Shown piece after piece: positions 24,809 to 32,727 of a DNA stretch of 34,140 bases; the stretch's first letter is position 1, and each line of letters opens with the position of its first letter. Position numbers and translations under genes: made by a program. Below the pieces are notes generated by a model. The model did no database searches and was not told the origin of the DNA. It was given only the letters and a program-made list of their open reading frames with translations. This DNA is from Deltaproteobacteria bacterium (GTDB lineage Bacteria; Desulfobacterota; Desulfobaccia; Desulfobaccales; Desulfobaccaceae): NCBI GenBank assembly GCA_016874895.1, contig VGSX01000003.1:1-34140 (forward strand), in the 5' to 3' direction.

Positions 24809-25471
24809 ATGCGGCTGGTAATGATCGATAACTATGATTCCTTTACATATAACCTGGTGCACCTCTTTTATGCCTTCGACCTGGAAGTGGTGGTCCGGCG
24901 GCACGACGAAGTGAGTCTGGCCGGCATTGAGGCCCTGCGCCCGGACTGGCTCTGCATCTCTCCCGGCCCCAGGGCCCCGGCGGACGCGGGGATAAGCAAG
25001 GCCGCCATAGCAAATTTCTATAAGAATATTCCCATATTAGGGGTCTGTTTGGGTATGCAGGCCATCAACGAGGTCTTCGGCGGCCGCACGGTGCTGGCCC
25101 CGGTGCCGGTACATGGGAAACGCCACCAGGTATTCCATGCCGGTGGGGCTGTATTTGCGGGGTTGCCCAGCCCCCTGGCCGCGGCCCGGTATCATTCTCT
25201 CATGGTGCAGCCGGGAAGCCGGGAACTGGAGATCACGGCCCGCAGCGCCGACGGGGTCATTATGGGCCTGAGCCACCGCCGTTACCCCGTGCACGGCGTC
25301 CAGTTTCACCCGGAGTCCTTTCTGACGGAATACGGCCGGGAGCTGGCGGCCAATTTCCTCCGGCTGGCTCCTGGATTTGCGGGGGTGACCGCCGCTCCAG
25401 CCAAGATTCCGCCGCCGAAAACTGATTTTTTCCACTGCCCACCGCTTGCCGCCGGGACCGGACTGATTTAG
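24809..25471 (+). CDS. pabA: Aminodeoxychorismate synthase glutamine amidotransferase (PabA/TrpG)
   Basis: A 220-residue class I glutamine amidotransferase. The catalytic triad is visible: Cys80 (GVCLGMQ), His167 and Glu169 (QFHPES). DNYDSFTYN at 7-15 is the standard N-terminus, and HGK at 102-104 is conserved. It releases ammonia from glutamine for the synthase subunit encoded directly after it (TAG-ATG). PabA and TrpG cannot be separated by motif; the partner's lysine (see pabB) favours p-aminobenzoate. GGAGGG stands 4-5 bases before the ATG. The frame is open upstream to 24689 through the terminator hairpin, so a longer N-terminus or leader reading is possible. The C-terminal 30 residues are a nonconserved proline-rich tail. 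Confidence 0.88.
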   Translation: MRLVMIDNYDSFTYNLVHLFYAFDLEVVVRRHDEVSLAGIEALRPDWLCISPGPRAPADAGISKAAIANFYKNIPILGVCLGMQAINEVFGGRTVLAPVPVHGKRHQVFHAGGAVFAGLPSPLAAARYHSLMVQPGSRELEITARSADGVIMGLSHRRYPVHGVQFHPESFLTEYGRELAANFLRLAPGFAGVTAAPAKIPPPKTDFFHCPPLAAGTGLI

Positions 25472-26941
25472 ATGCAGTGGGGACGCATAACCGACCTGCA
25501 CATCAGTCCCCTGGACCTGCCCGGGGCTATCACCGGGCTGTCTGAATTGTTTGCGGGTCTGCGTTACCTCCCCTATGCCATGCTTCTCCTGAGCGGCGGC
25601 AGCCTCGATTCCGCCCGCTATTCCCTCATGGGCTGGGACCCTTTCCTGGTCATGCGCGCCACAGGACGGCAGGTGGAGATACAGGTGGGGGAATGCCTCA
25701 AAACCTTGGAGGGAAATCCCTTTGATATTTTGGAGGAAGCCCTGGAGGCCCTGAGCCTGCCTGGACAGACGCCGCTGCCGCCCTTTAGCGCCGGCGGCCT
25801 GGGTTTTCTGGCTTACGAGCTGAAAAATCACCTGGAGCGGCTACCGGCCACCGCGGTGGATGATCTGGGCCTGCCGGAGATGGTCTGGGCCTTCCCCCGC
25901 CGGATCGTGGTGCAGGACCGCTGGGAGGGGCGCTGCTGGCAGGTATGGGTGGAGTACGAACCCCCGGCCGGTTCTGTCTCCAAGGCGGATTCAGGTGCCC
26001 CTTTCCCATGTGACCGCATAAAACCGCCCGGAGCCTATCAGGTGGGCCAGCTCACCAGCACCTTTTCCCGGGAACGCTATCTGGCCGCGGTGCGCCGGGC
26101 CCGGGAGTACATCCGCCAGGGGGATATCTATCAGGTCAATCTCTCGCAACGCTTCAGTTTTCCCTTCCGGGGCGATTTTTACCGGCTCTTCGGTCAGCTT
26201 TTCGCCCGCAATCCGGCCCCGTTTTACGCCTACCTCAACTGCAACGATTTCCAGATCCTGTCCACCTCCATGGAACGTTTTCTCCTGCGGCAGGGGGACG
26301 TTCTGGAGACGCGGCCCATCAAAGGGACCCGCCCCCGGGGACGCACCCCGGAGGAAGACGAGGCCATGCAGCAGGAACTGACCGCCAGCCTGAAGGAAGA
26401 TGCCGAACTGTCCATGATCGTGGATCTGCTGCGCAACGATATCAGCCGGGTCTGTGTCGGCGGCAGCGTCCGGGTCAGGGAGCACAAACGACTGGAGGCC
26501 TACGAAAATGTCTACCACCTGGTGTCCATTGTCACCGGGCGGTTGCGACCGGAGTGCAGCCAGGTGGATATCCTCCGGGCCACCTTTCCCGGCGGCTCCG
26601 TCACCGGCTGCCCCAAAATCCGGGCCATGGAGATCATCGACGAGCTGGAGCCGGTGGTGCGCCATGTCTACTGCGGCTCCATCGGTTATCTGGGGCTGCA
26701 CCGCAACCTGGACCTGAACATCGCCATCCGCACGGCCATCCGTCAACAGGACCAGGTCCACTTTGCCGTGGGCGGGGGCATTGTCTATGATTCCGAAGAG
26801 GTGGCGGAGTATGAAGAAACGCTCCACAAGGGGATGACGTTATTCAAGGTCATCGGCCAGGGAGGCCTGGCCCCGGAAAGAGACGCGGCAGATTTGGAAG
26901 CAAGCTCTAAGTTGACGGCTCACCGTGGTACTGGCCGATGA
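25472..26941 (+). CDS. pabB: Aminodeoxychorismate synthase component I (PabB)
   Basis: A 489-residue chorismate-utilising enzyme. The C-terminal catalytic domain contains RQGDIYQVNLSQRF, PIKGTRPRG, DLLRNDISRVC, FPGGSVTGCPKIRAMEIID and the final VGGGIVYDSEEVAEYEET. The lysine of PIKGT (K284) is the PabB hallmark; TrpE has alanine there. The enzyme aminates chorismate to 4-amino-4-deoxychorismate for folate. Its ATG follows the pabA stop directly. The last 35 bases overlap the convergent gene at 26907. The lyase pabC is not present in the window. The C-terminal 25 residues lie beyond the usual domain end. Confidence 0.9.
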   Translation: MQWGRITDLHISPLDLPGAITGLSELFAGLRYLPYAMLLLSGGSLDSARYSLMGWDPFLVMRATGRQVEIQVGECLKTLEGNPFDILEEALEALSLPGQTPLPPFSAGGLGFLAYELKNHLERLPATAVDDLGLPEMVWAFPRRIVVQDRWEGRCWQVWVEYEPPAGSVSKADSGAPFPCDRIKPPGAYQVGQLTSTFSRERYLAAVRRAREYIRQGDIYQVNLSQRFSFPFRGDFYRLFGQLFARNPAPFYAYLNCNDFQILSTSMERFLLRQGDVLETRPIKGTRPRGRTPEEDEAMQQELTASLKEDAELSMIVDLLRNDISRVCVGGSVRVREHKRLEAYENVYHLVSIVTGRLRPECSQVDILRATFPGGSVTGCPKIRAMEIIDELEPVVRHVYCGSIGYLGLHRNLDLNIAIRTAIRQQDQVHFAVGGGIVYDSEEVAEYEETLHKGMTLFKVIGQGGLAPERDAADLEASSKLTAHRGTGR

Positions 26942-27284
26942 TGGCCAGCCAGTCGGCCAGTGCCAGGTGGCAGGCCAAATAATCTTCTTCAGGATAGGGC
27001 GGGCTGCACTCGTCGATGACTTCTTCAGGGGTGACCAGGCACACCGGCCAGCCCGGGGCACCCCGGGAGGCGCCGGACAGGGACAACAGGCGGTAGACCA
27101 GAAAGGCCCTATCGTCACAGATAAACCCATAGATGTCCCCTTCATGCTCCAAGGTCAGCCTCTGGTTGTAGATGCCCCATTTTTTAAAAAGCTTCTGGAC
27201 CTGCTCCAAGATCATCCGAGGGGGCAATTGCTGCAGCGCCGCCTCCGAAAAATCGAAAATTTCTTCTCTCAGGGGGCCGGTCAT
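26907..27284 (-). CDS. Hypothetical protein, 125 residues
   Basis: I do not recognise the family. The protein is acidic and probably globular, with a helical start (EEIFDFSEAALQQLPPRMILEQVQKLFKKWG), a short beta-rich part (YGFICDDRAFLVYRLLSL) and the Trp/Cys-containing end YLACHLALADWLAIIGQYHG. It follows the PfkB kinase by 27 bases on the same strand, so it is probably co-transcribed, and it overlaps the pabB 3' end by 35 bases in convergent orientation. GGGAGGG lies about 11 bases before the ATG. Codon use resembles its neighbours, supporting a real gene. Confidence 0.6.
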   Translation of the reverse strand: MTGPLREEIFDFSEAALQQLPPRMILEQVQKLFKKWGIYNQRLTLEHEGDIYGFICDDRAFLVYRLLSLSGASRGAPGWPVCLVTPEEVIDECSPPYPEEDYLACHLALADWLAIIGQYHGEPST

Positions 27285-27311
27285 GACGCTTTTGTCCCTC
27301 CCATATCGGAT

Positions 27312-28250
27312 TCACTCTTCTCCCTGGCCGAAATGCGCCCGGTGCCTGGCCCAGAATTCCTCCTGGGTGAAAAAGTGTTCCTGGGTGCCGTAGCATTCCA
27401 CGGCGTAAGCGGCGCAGACGGCGCCGATCTGAGCCGCTTCCACCAGGCCCTTACCCATGATGAGCCCCTTGATGAGACCGGCCCGGTAACCGTCCCCGGC
27501 CCCGGTGGGGTCCACCACCTGGCTGAGGGGAATGGCGTCAACAGGGTAATCCCCGTCCAGGGTATGAATCACCGAGCCCCTTTCTCCCAGCGTGGTAATA
27601 AGGACGTTGGTGCGCTGCACCAGGTCAGAGGTGCTTAAACCGGTTTTATTCAGAATCATCTCCAGTTCATAATCGTTGGAAATGGTAATGCTGGCGCCGG
27701 TGAGCATTTCCAGGAGCCGCTCCCCGGACCACATGGGAATGGACTGTCCGGGATCGAAAATATAGGGGATGTTTTTCTCCCGGTAGATCTGGCAATAAAT
27801 CAGCATATCGTCCAGATTGCCGGGGGCCACGATGGCAATGGCCTGTTGGGGATTAACGCTGTCAAAGGTATAAAGGGACCGGTATTTCATGGCCCCGGGA
27901 TTAAATCCGGTGATCTGGTTGTCTGACTGATCGGTGGTGATATAGGCGCTGGCGGTAAATTCCTCGGGAATCAAACGGATGCCGTCCAGGGGGATGATAT
28001 GCCGCTGCAGCCACTCCCGGTAACGGCTAAAATCCTTGCCGGCAGTTGCCAGGATAAGGGGCTGCTCGCCCAACAGAGCCAGGTTATAAGCGATATTACC
28101 GGCGGTGCCGCCGAATTTTTCCGTTAAGCCGTTGACCATAAAACAGACATTGAGGATATGGATTTTGTCAGGCAGGATATGGTCAGCGAATTTACCCGGA
28201 AAATCCATGATCCGATCATACGCCAATGACCCGGAAATATATATCTCCAT
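27312..28250 (-). CDS. PfkB-family carbohydrate/nucleoside kinase
   Basis: A 312-residue ribokinase-fold kinase. PfkB signature 1 is seen as FGGTAGNIAYNLALLG and signature 2 as DPTGAGDGYRAGL, where the GAGD aspartate is the catalytic base. A substrate-lid strand pattern is present at ITTDQSDNQITGF. The N-terminal SGSLAYDRIM resembles adenosine-kinase-like members common in Desulfobacterota and archaea, so adenosine or a sugar could be the substrate; motifs do not decide. AAGGAA stands about 8 bases before the ATG and a plausible promoter lies 47-75 bases upstream. The 125-residue hypothetical gene follows. Confidence 0.88.
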   Translation of the reverse strand: MEIYISGSLAYDRIMDFPGKFADHILPDKIHILNVCFMVNGLTEKFGGTAGNIAYNLALLGEQPLILATAGKDFSRYREWLQRHIIPLDGIRLIPEEFTASAYITTDQSDNQITGFNPGAMKYRSLYTFDSVNPQQAIAIVAPGNLDDMLIYCQIYREKNIPYIFDPGQSIPMWSGERLLEMLTGASITISNDYELEMILNKTGLSTSDLVQRTNVLITTLGERGSVIHTLDGDYPVDAIPLSQVVDPTGAGDGYRAGLIKGLIMGKGLVEAAQIGAVCAAYAVECYGTQEHFFTQEEFWARHRAHFGQGEE

Positions 28251-28296
28251 ACCGTGATTCCTTCAAGGCCCAAGGGAAATGCTGGGATTTTCGGCC

Positions 28297-28325
28297 ATTG
28301 TATCGCAAGCCACCTGCCTGGGCAA
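28297..28325 (-). promoter_or_regulatory. Candidate promoter of the PfkB kinase gene
   Basis: On the minus strand TTGCCC (28320-28325), a 17-base spacer and TACAAT (28297-28302). Confidence 0.45.
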
Positions 28326-28500
28326 CCCATTTTTCTCCAAACCGAGGCATCGTCCCGGGAAAAATTTTTTTGGTTCTTTCGACTTTTCCATGGGTCGGAA
28401 GGTGACAGAAAGAATCCCCGAGAGGGGGCATGAGGCATGACACCGAGCTTGAGAAGTTTTTAGGCAATCCCCTCCTTTTGATATTATGAATTAATTAAAA

Positions 28501-28858
28501 TTAGCCGGCCGTTTTCTTACTGGGTACACATATCGTTTCGGGGGGCTTGATTGACAATACCTGTATAATTTCAGATTGGGCGGCCGTAGGCTGGGGCAGG
28601 CGGGAGATCCGCACGTCATCGGCCAGCCACTGGTACTGAAGGCAGAGGCGATCCAGGTCGTGCATCAGTTCTGACACAGTAATGTCTAAGTGGGTTATGA
28701 ATCGTTCCATCTCCCTGGTCAATAAAAATGACAGCATCACCATAAAAACATGCCCGCGTGTGTGATCGGCGCGGCGCAGAAATAACGGTCTGATCTCCAA
28801 CGATTCAATTATATTACTGCCATCAGTAAATCGTAATGATCGTATCAATAAGATAAAA
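28501..28858 (-). pseudogene. C-terminal remnant of an IS1634/IS4-type transposase
   Basis: The open frame contains IIESLEIRPLFLRRADHTRG followed by HVFMVMLSFLL. This is the pattern at the end of IS1634-like DDE transposases, in which a conserved E-x-RP-x-x-hydrophobic segment precedes RxHxFxxxLxxLL. Only about 115 residues are left, without the catalytic core. The frame has no proper start: a TTG at 28848 is the first possible one and the frame stays open to 28858, exactly where mobile repeat copy B begins. The element is therefore truncated, with the repeat as its new boundary. The family name is by motif likeness. Confidence 0.6.
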
Positions 28859-29110
28859 GTAGGCTATCAGCTATCAGCAAAAACAATGGGTTAGGTAAAC
28901 TAAGTACAGCAGTTCATAAGTTCGCTAACGTATTTTCCCTCTCCCCCCGCTTGCGGGGGGAGAGAGTCAGGGTGAGGGGGGTGTTTTTTTAACGTTACCG
29001 TATTTACGAAATCTTGGAATAATCGAGAAACCAGCGATCTGCCATCTTAGAATAACTATTTTAATTTAAAGCATTAGCTGACGGCTGTAAGCTGACCGCT
29101 GAACGCTTAC
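28859..29110 (-). repeat. MITE-like element copy B, interrupted by a 119-bp insert
   Basis: The two halves (28859-28904 and 29024-29110) match copy A in reverse. The outer ends are GTAGGC and GAACGCTTAC. The inside block AACAATGGGTTAGG is shared, as are AACTATTTTAATTTAAAGC and GCTGACCGCTGAACGC. The match is broken after AACTAAG, where 119 bases have been inserted. No matching direct repeat flanks this copy. Confidence 0.7.
28905..29023. repeat. 119-bp insert with a perfect GC hairpin inside element B
   Basis: It contains CTCTCCCCCCGC-TT-GCGGGGGGAGAG (28939-28964), followed by AGTCAGGGTGAGGGGG. This is the type of intergenic palindromic repeat common in proteobacteria. The insert ends in ATCTTGGAATAAT, which resembles the element's own internal ATCTTGGAATAACT; part of it may be a duplication of element sequence. 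Confidence 0.55.
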
Positions 29111-29306
29111 TAGGAGGATTTTATGCCAAGGAGAGCAAGCCGGGCAAACTCAAGCCATGAGGCTTAACTGCGCACGCCTGCGAGCGGCAAAGCAGCAGAA
29201 CGACGGTAGCCCCGGGATGCGGTCCGCCTTGAAGAAACCGGGAAAATTGTGGTAAGCTAACCAGGAGCACACTTCCCAACGGTTCAGGCCGGAGCGAGGA
29301 GAAGGT

Positions 29307-29552
29307 ATGGAAAGCTGCGACATCCTGAATGAGTTAAAAAAATTGGCGCCCCCGGAGCGCCTGGCGGTCCTGGAGGCCGCCGTGCAGCAGCTTCGGGAGG
29401 AAATAGCCGGGACGCCCCCCCCTAAATCTAAGGCCGAGAAGAGAGGGGAGATGGCCGCTGCGGCTGAGGCCCTGCGGGCGGATTATGCCCCTGGTGGAGA
29501 GTTGACCGCCTTCACCTCTTTGGACGGCGAGGATTTTCATGCGGCGGGGTGA
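29307..29552 (+). CDS. Putative antitoxin of a MazEF-like pair
   Basis: An 81-residue acidic and helical protein. The N-terminal half (ILNELKKLAPPERLAVLEAA followed by VQQLREEI) predicts helices. The C-terminal half (SLDGEDFHAAG) is loose, as in antitoxins that wrap the toxin. It overlaps the start of the MazF-like gene by 14 bases, the usual antitoxin-first layout. A ribosome site GGAG lies about 8 bases before the ATG. It is not a classical AbrB-fold MazE, so the assignment depends on the neighbour. Confidence 0.7.
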   Translation: MESCDILNELKKLAPPERLAVLEAAVQQLREEIAGTPPPKSKAEKRGEMAAAAEALRADYAPGGELTAFTSLDGEDFHAAG

Positions 29553-29883
29553 AGTCTGGCTCATCAATCTCGACCCCACCATTGGCGCCGAATTAAAAAA
29601 AATCCGCCCTGCCGTTATTATCAACGATGACGCTCTGGGTATGTTGCCCCTCAAGGTAATAGTGCCTCTCACGGCATGGAAACAGCATTACCGACAAGCT
29701 CCCTGGCTGGTGTATATCGCCCCCACTGAGGCCAACGGTCTGGATAATCCCTCTGCCGCCGACACTTTTCAGGTGCGTTCGCTCTCCCAGGAGCGATTGG
29801 TGCGGTGCCTGGGCAGGCTGACTGAAAGCGACCTAAAAAATATTTCCTCGGCCCTGGCGCTCGTGTTAAGTATCGAACTCTAA
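29539..29883 (+). CDS. mazF: MazF/PemK-type mRNA-interferase toxin
   Basis: A 114-residue protein of full family length. The N-terminal RRGEVWLINLDPTIGAELKK, then IRPAVII, and the later VIVPLTA (with conserved threonine) are MazF hallmarks; Arg in the KxRP motif is part of the active site. It would cut mRNA at short sequences and is held in check by the preceding small protein. The 14-base overlap implies coupling. It lies next to a broken type I methylase start and mobile repeats, in an accessory island. Confidence 0.88.
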   Translation: MRRGEVWLINLDPTIGAELKKIRPAVIINDDALGMLPLKVIVPLTAWKQHYRQAPWLVYIAPTEANGLDNPSAADTFQVRSLSQERLVRCLGRLTESDLKNISSALALVLSIEL

Positions 29884-29901
29884 ACCGCCAAGGGTGTTGC
29901 T

Positions 29902-30078
29902 ATGACCGATGATGCTGCCACGCTGGTGCAGAAGTTTTGGGATTTCTGTAATGTCCTGCGGGGTGATGGAGTAAGCTACGGCGACTATGTTGAGCAGTTG
30001 ACCTATCTCCTGGTCCTCAAGATAGCCGATGAAAAGCTCGAGTATCTCTCTGGCCAAACACCGCATTGCCTCACCTAA
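29902..30078 (+). pseudogene. hsdM: N-terminal stub of type I restriction methylase HsdM
   Basis: A 58-codon frame starting ATG at 29902, with LVQKFWDFCNVLRGDGVSYG and then DYVEQLTYLLVLKIADE. This matches the conserved N-terminal helical domain of HsdM. After about residue 45 the similarity ends and the frame stops in GQTPHCLT. The catalytic domain with the NPPF/Y motif is absent, as are hsdS and hsdR. It follows mazF by 18 bases, so it is a decayed remnant of a restriction-modification locus with a MazEF pair in front. It is too short to work as a methylase. Confidence 0.8.
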
Positions 30079-30375
30079 CATCTTACTTTGAAAGATGTTT
30101 TGCCTCGCGCATAATGTTACCCAAGGCTAATTAGTTCCCATCCGGAAACGGGCTATTTTAAATTCATCCGGCGTTCATTGGGTGGTGGTGTGAGCCTGCC
30201 CCCATGGCCAAAGAGACTTTGCCAGAAAAATTTATGCTGATTTCTTTTTCTTTACACGATGTAGCCTGTTTTGGCGCAAACTACTCCCTGAAGTCAGGGA
30301 AGCGCGGGTTCTTGGATCCAGTCGGCAGCTTTATACAGGTCCCCGAAAAACGCTGGGTTCCAACAAAGGTTTCCA
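30079..30375. other. Non-coding stretch after the HsdM stub
   Basis: About 300 bases without a credible gene. The frame 30204-30467 starts with a plausible ATG but runs into mobile repeat C and has no ribosome site. Nothing else of note was seen; it may be the eroded remainder of the restriction locus. Confidence 0.55.
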
Positions 30376-30508
30376 GTAGGCGTTCAGCTTTCAGCAGAAA
30401 CAATGGGTTAAGAAAACTAAGCGAGAAACCAGTGATCCGCCACCTTAGAATAACTATTTTAATTTAAAGCATTAGCTGACGGCTGCAAGCTGACCGCTGA
30501 ACGCTTAC
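30376..30508 (-). repeat. MITE-like element copy C, 133 bp
   Basis: A reverse-orientation copy with ends GTAGGCGTTCAGC and GCTGAACGCTTAC. It is like copy A except for a clean 14-base deletion of two heptad units in one end, and is highly similar otherwise. Flanking bases (GGTTTCCA and CCAGTGTC) do not match, so no target duplication survives. Confidence 0.75.
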
Positions 30509-30718
30509 CCAGTGTCCAGTGATAGAGGATGTTAAAAAAAACATCTTCCATGATCAGGTCTATGTTTGAGGCTATTTCAACCAATTACCGGATTAACCGA
30601 ATATTTACGAGGCATGGATAAGGTTTACAATAATTTCCCAATATTAGCGTATGAATAGTCCCTCCCCGGAATAATCTGCCGAACCTGGCCGCGGGCTTCA
30701 TTTTTCCGATTTTTTTTG

Positions 30719-30747
30719 TTGACAAAATCTGGCCGTTGGCCTATATT
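30719..30747 (+). promoter_or_regulatory. Strong promoter of the porin gene
   Basis: TTGACA (30719-30724), a 17-base spacer and TATATT (30742-30747). The leader of about 150 bases contains no obvious open frame. Confidence 0.75.
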
Positions 30748-30902
30748 AGCGCCAAGCAACGGATATTTCTGCAGAAGGAGTGATACGGCAAAGAAGGGGG
30801 GGATCGGTTAAATCTCGTTAAAACAATCAGTTAGGTTGTATCGGCTTAGTGCTAACCTGTAAGGGGAAAAAGGTTAACCATTAACACTTTAAGGGGGGAA
30901 TA

Positions 30903-32492
30903 ATGAAAAAGATATGTTTACTCACCCTGGCGGTGGCCATGCTCTTCTGCGTGCCCTTAACCGCCCATGGGAAGGCGGACTTCGAACTCGGCGGCTACAT
31001 CCGGATGGACGCCATCTGGAACTCCCACGCCGGTGCGGGCCACGCCTTGGCCACCTTCCTGGGAAGGGATAATGTAGCTAACAATAACCACGGCCGGTTT
31101 GCCATGAACGCCAACGCCACCCGGTTCAACCTGACCATGAAAGGTCCGGAGGTCTGGGGCGGCAAAGTCACCGGCTTCATCGAAGTGGATTTTGACGGTG
31201 GCGATCCTGCCTTTGCCCAGGCCCGGAATGCTGCCGGGGATGTAACCAGTTATATCAGGGCGGACGGCTCTTCCTTTAACCAGGCCAAACTACGCCTGCG
31301 TCACGCCATGTTCAAAATGGCCTGGCCCGACCGGGAAATCATCCTGGGGCAGTTCTGGTCCGTGAACAGCGAGCTGATCCCGGAAACCGCGGACAGCGGC
31401 GGCTACTGCCTCTACGGGGCCACCCAGCTCAGGAACCCGCAGGTGCGCTACACCCAGAAATTCCTGGATTACTTCAGTACCTCTTTAGCCATTTCCCATC
31501 CGATCAGCGGCCGCTGGGGTTTGAACCTCGATGCCACCAACCCGCTGGAAGGTGAAACCAGCGAAACCCCCATGCTGGAAGCCAAATTCCGCTATGAGCA
31601 GGACCTCTATGGCAAGGCCGCCTGGTACGGCAAACCCAGGCCGTTCTATGTCGGTATCGGCATGGGTTACCTCCGGACCCGCAACACGCCGCAGCGGTTT
31701 GTTAACAGCCGGAGCCAGAATTACATAGTTGATCCTACCATCCCGACGCCTCCGGGAACCCAGGCCATGGTCCCGGTGGCCGGTACTGCTGTGGCTACCA
31801 ACAACTTTAACACCTTGGGCAACAGCAATTTCCAGAATCCCAACATTGCTACTCCGGGGGCTTTTCTGGCTCCTGTCGGCCCTCTGGCCCAAAACATCAC
31901 CAACAACCTGACCATGAATGCCCGGAATATGCGCTATCATGACCATTGGTTGTTCCTGATCGAGAACTTCACCCCCATCATCCCCACGGTCACTCAGAAC
32001 CTGGCCGGTTCTCTGGGTCTGGCGCACCAGTGGTGGGTGGGCCAGGGCCTGTCCGCCTGGCGGCTGGATATGCCCGGGGCTGACCGCTACTTCAACTTTG
32101 CCCAACTTACTCCTGGGGTCGCCAACAGCTTTGACTATGACATGACCTTCATCAAACGGTACGGCGGTTGGGCCCAGTTGCAGTATTACTTCACCAATGA
32201 AATTTTCACCAACGTCAACTTCGGTTTCGAAAAGGCCTTCGGCTTTGATGGCAGCCGGAACATCGCAGCCCCCGGCGGCTTCAATTATGCCAACCCCGTG
32301 GGCAATGATCCCGTCAGCAGCACCTGGCGAGTGGGCGTGACCCAATGGTATCGTCCCGTGGCCGCCCTTAAGTTCGGTCTGCAGTATACTTACCTGCAAA
32401 CCAGATACTTCCAGTATACGACGGTGGGCACCACCAGAACCAACTCCGGCGGCAACCACTCTCTGATGGCCACCGGCTACTTCTTCTTCTAG
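30903..32492 (+). CDS. Outer-membrane porin-like beta-barrel protein
   Basis: A 529-residue protein with a clear signal peptide (MKKICLLTLAVAMLFCVPLTA, cut near HGKA-DF). The mature part starts with FELGGYIRMDAIWN and consists of alternating aromatic beta strands, and the C-terminus is phenylalanine (YFFF), as in outer-membrane barrels assembled by BAM. A Thr/Asn/Pro-rich insert around residues 270-335 (PTIPTPPGTQAM and following) is probably a long extracellular loop. The type resembles DcaP-like porins; the solute is unknown. It has a near-consensus promoter, a GGGGGG ribosome site and a strong terminator, so it forms a highly expressed single-gene unit. Confidence 0.82.
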   Translation: MKKICLLTLAVAMLFCVPLTAHGKADFELGGYIRMDAIWNSHAGAGHALATFLGRDNVANNNHGRFAMNANATRFNLTMKGPEVWGGKVTGFIEVDFDGGDPAFAQARNAAGDVTSYIRADGSSFNQAKLRLRHAMFKMAWPDREIILGQFWSVNSELIPETADSGGYCLYGATQLRNPQVRYTQKFLDYFSTSLAISHPISGRWGLNLDATNPLEGETSETPMLEAKFRYEQDLYGKAAWYGKPRPFYVGIGMGYLRTRNTPQRFVNSRSQNYIVDPTIPTPPGTQAMVPVAGTAVATNNFNTLGNSNFQNPNIATPGAFLAPVGPLAQNITNNLTMNARNMRYHDHWLFLIENFTPIIPTVTQNLAGSLGLAHQWWVGQGLSAWRLDMPGADRYFNFAQLTPGVANSFDYDMTFIKRYGGWAQLQYYFTNEIFTNVNFGFEKAFGFDGSRNIAAPGGFNYANPVGNDPVSSTWRVGVTQWYRPVAALKFGLQYTYLQTRYFQYTTVGTTRTNSGGNHSLMATGYFFF

Positions 32493-32517
32493 AATCACAA
32501 GGCATTGACTTAATTGA

Positions 32518-32550
32518 GCCCACAGGGTATGATCCCTGTGGGCTTTTTTT
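32518..32550 (+). terminator. Strong terminator of the porin gene
   Basis: A perfect 10-bp stem, GCCCACAGGG with CCCTGTGGGC, a 6-base loop and seven T. It begins 25 bases after the stop codon. Confidence 0.9.
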
Positions 32551-32654
32551 ATCTATGTGTTACCGCAAGCCTCATTATTTTATGCTCCCTCCCTAGTGAT
32601 CAGATCTGTAATTCATGAGGCGGATGGCGGAGAAAGAAAGAGATCACCCTGCTG

Positions 32655-32683
32655 ATGACAAAAATCAGGATAGTTGGTATAGT
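32655..32683 (+). promoter_or_regulatory. Candidate promoter of the CsgG/TolB-like lipoprotein gene
   Basis: ATGACA (32655-32660), a 17-base spacer and TATAGT (32678-32683): 10 of 12 consensus positions. The start codon is 44 bases downstream. Confidence 0.65.
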
Positions 32684-32727
32684 TATAAAAAATTACCGCA
32701 AAAGAAATCATTTTTGAGGAGCAGAGG

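Noticed and set aside
28216-28467. 83-codon minus-strand frame upstream of the PfkB gene
   Set aside because: It overlaps the promoter region and the start of the kinase in another frame, and lacks any family motif.
29123-29167. Tiny frame MPRRASRANSSHEA with a good AGGAGG ribosome site after element B
   Set aside because: It is only 14 codons, with no recognisable family. It may be a relict gene start, but nothing after the stop supports a gene.
30204-30467. 87-codon plus-strand frame before the porin gene
   Set aside because: It runs into mobile repeat C and has no ribosome site; probably chance.
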